Below are positions 5,529 through 5,586 of a stretch of 5,586 nucleotides of DNA, piece after piece. The position numbers and the translations under genes were made by a program. The stretch is from Planctomycetota bacterium (lineage in GTDB: Bacteria > Planctomycetota > Phycisphaerae > WQYP01), in contig JAJZCT010000260.1 in the NCBI GenBank assembly GCA_021828925.1, positions 1 through 5,586 of the forward strand. Reading direction: 5' to 3'. The notes under the pieces were generated by a model. That model was not told the DNA's origin, ran no database searches, and was given only the letters and a program-made list of their open reading frames with translations. Positions within the stretch are counted from its first letter, which is position 1. Every line of letters begins with the position of its first letter.

Positions 5529-5584
5529 CCGCAGCCCAAAACAACATCGGCTAGCTCTATGATTTTTTCAGTCTTGGGCAGCGG
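5529..5584. repeat. Imperfect 11-bp inverted repeat with 34-base loop
   Basis: CCGCAGCCCAA (5529-5539) and TTGGGCAGCGG (5574-5584) are complementary at 10 of 11 positions, with a single A-A mismatch. The loop contains the palindrome GCTAGC (5550-5555) and a T6 run (5563-5568). It lies upstream of the - strand cassette, 85 bases before the small gene's start, and reaches the window edge. It could be a transcript hairpin, a protein-binding dyad or the end of a mobile or repeated element. The sequence does not decide. Confidence 0.5.
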
Positions 5585-5586
5585 GA

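Larger units (their letters stand above)
5444..5586. other. Non-coding leader of the - strand cassette
   Basis: No ORF with coding character is visible on either strand. It holds the ribosome site at 5451-5455, a weak dyad ATGGC/GCCAT (5486-5490 and 5501-5505) and the inverted repeat above. The - strand reading TAGAAT (complement of 5519-5524) could be a -10 box, but no matching -35 box lies at the right distance, so no promoter is called. Confidence 0.5.

Noticed and set aside
5486..5554. 22-codon + strand ORF starting ATGGCGATTG
   Set aside because: It is too short and has no Shine-Dalgarno sequence or family resemblance. It lies in the cassette leader.
1..5586. tRNA, rRNA, CRISPR array, transposase or integrase
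   Set aside because: No cloverleaf with conserved TPsiC-type sequence, no regularly spaced direct repeats and no transposase or recombinase motifs were seen on either strand.

Overview
The window looks like a bacterial chromosome segment of moderate to fairly high GC. Six genes lie head to tail on the + strand (1-4605) and a two-gene cassette lies on the - strand (4645-5443), converging on them. Three + strand genes are recognisable and conserved: rsmE (16S rRNA U1498 methyltransferase), miaA (tRNA dimethylallyltransferase) and an FGGY-family carbohydrate kinase. The taxon cannot be fixed from the sequence. Unusual MiaA motifs (GCTAAGKS, VAGT), few Shine-Dalgarno sites in the + strand genes and a possible sigma/anti-sigma-like pair at the left edge make a planctomycete or other PVC-like bacterium possible, but this is a weak inference.

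1-748: the C-terminal 46 residues of an unidentified protein, then a 193-residue single-pass membrane protein with a cytoplasmic-type N-terminal part, an A9 homopolymer and a Pro/Ala/Thr-rich outer tail. 745-1485: a class I SAM-dependent methyltransferase of the lysine-methyltransferase-like (Methyltransf_16) type, overlapping the previous gene by ATGA. 1496-2281: rsmE, with a GCC microsatellite at its active-site helix and a 10-bp tandem duplication at its 3' end. 2302-3258: miaA. 3280-4605: FGGY kinase with a good GGAG ribosome site. Gaps between these genes are 24, -4, 10, 20 and 21 bases, so they could be one transcript. No convincing promoter is visible inside the run. The only credible intrinsic terminator for the + strand lies about 130 bases past the kinase stop (4737-4767), inside the antisense of the next gene.

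4645-5443 (- strand): a small 102-residue protein of unknown function, translated first, overlaps by 11 bases a 166-residue protein with HEPN-like features. Both have AGGAG ribosome sites 7 bases from their ATG, unlike most of the + strand genes. Size, order, overlap and the HEPN resemblance suggest a toxin-antitoxin-like or defence-type module, but the small partner lacks the nucleotidyltransferase motif of the known MNT partners of HEPN toxins. This is the best candidate for something undescribed here.

5444-5586: 143 bases with no supported gene. They hold the leader of the cassette and a near-perfect 11-bp inverted repeat with a 34-base loop at the window edge.

The + strand genes share a theme of RNA and protein modification: rRNA methylation, tRNA isopentenylation and a probable protein methyltransferase in the place where prmA often sits beside rsmE. 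The kinase does not obviously belong to that theme.
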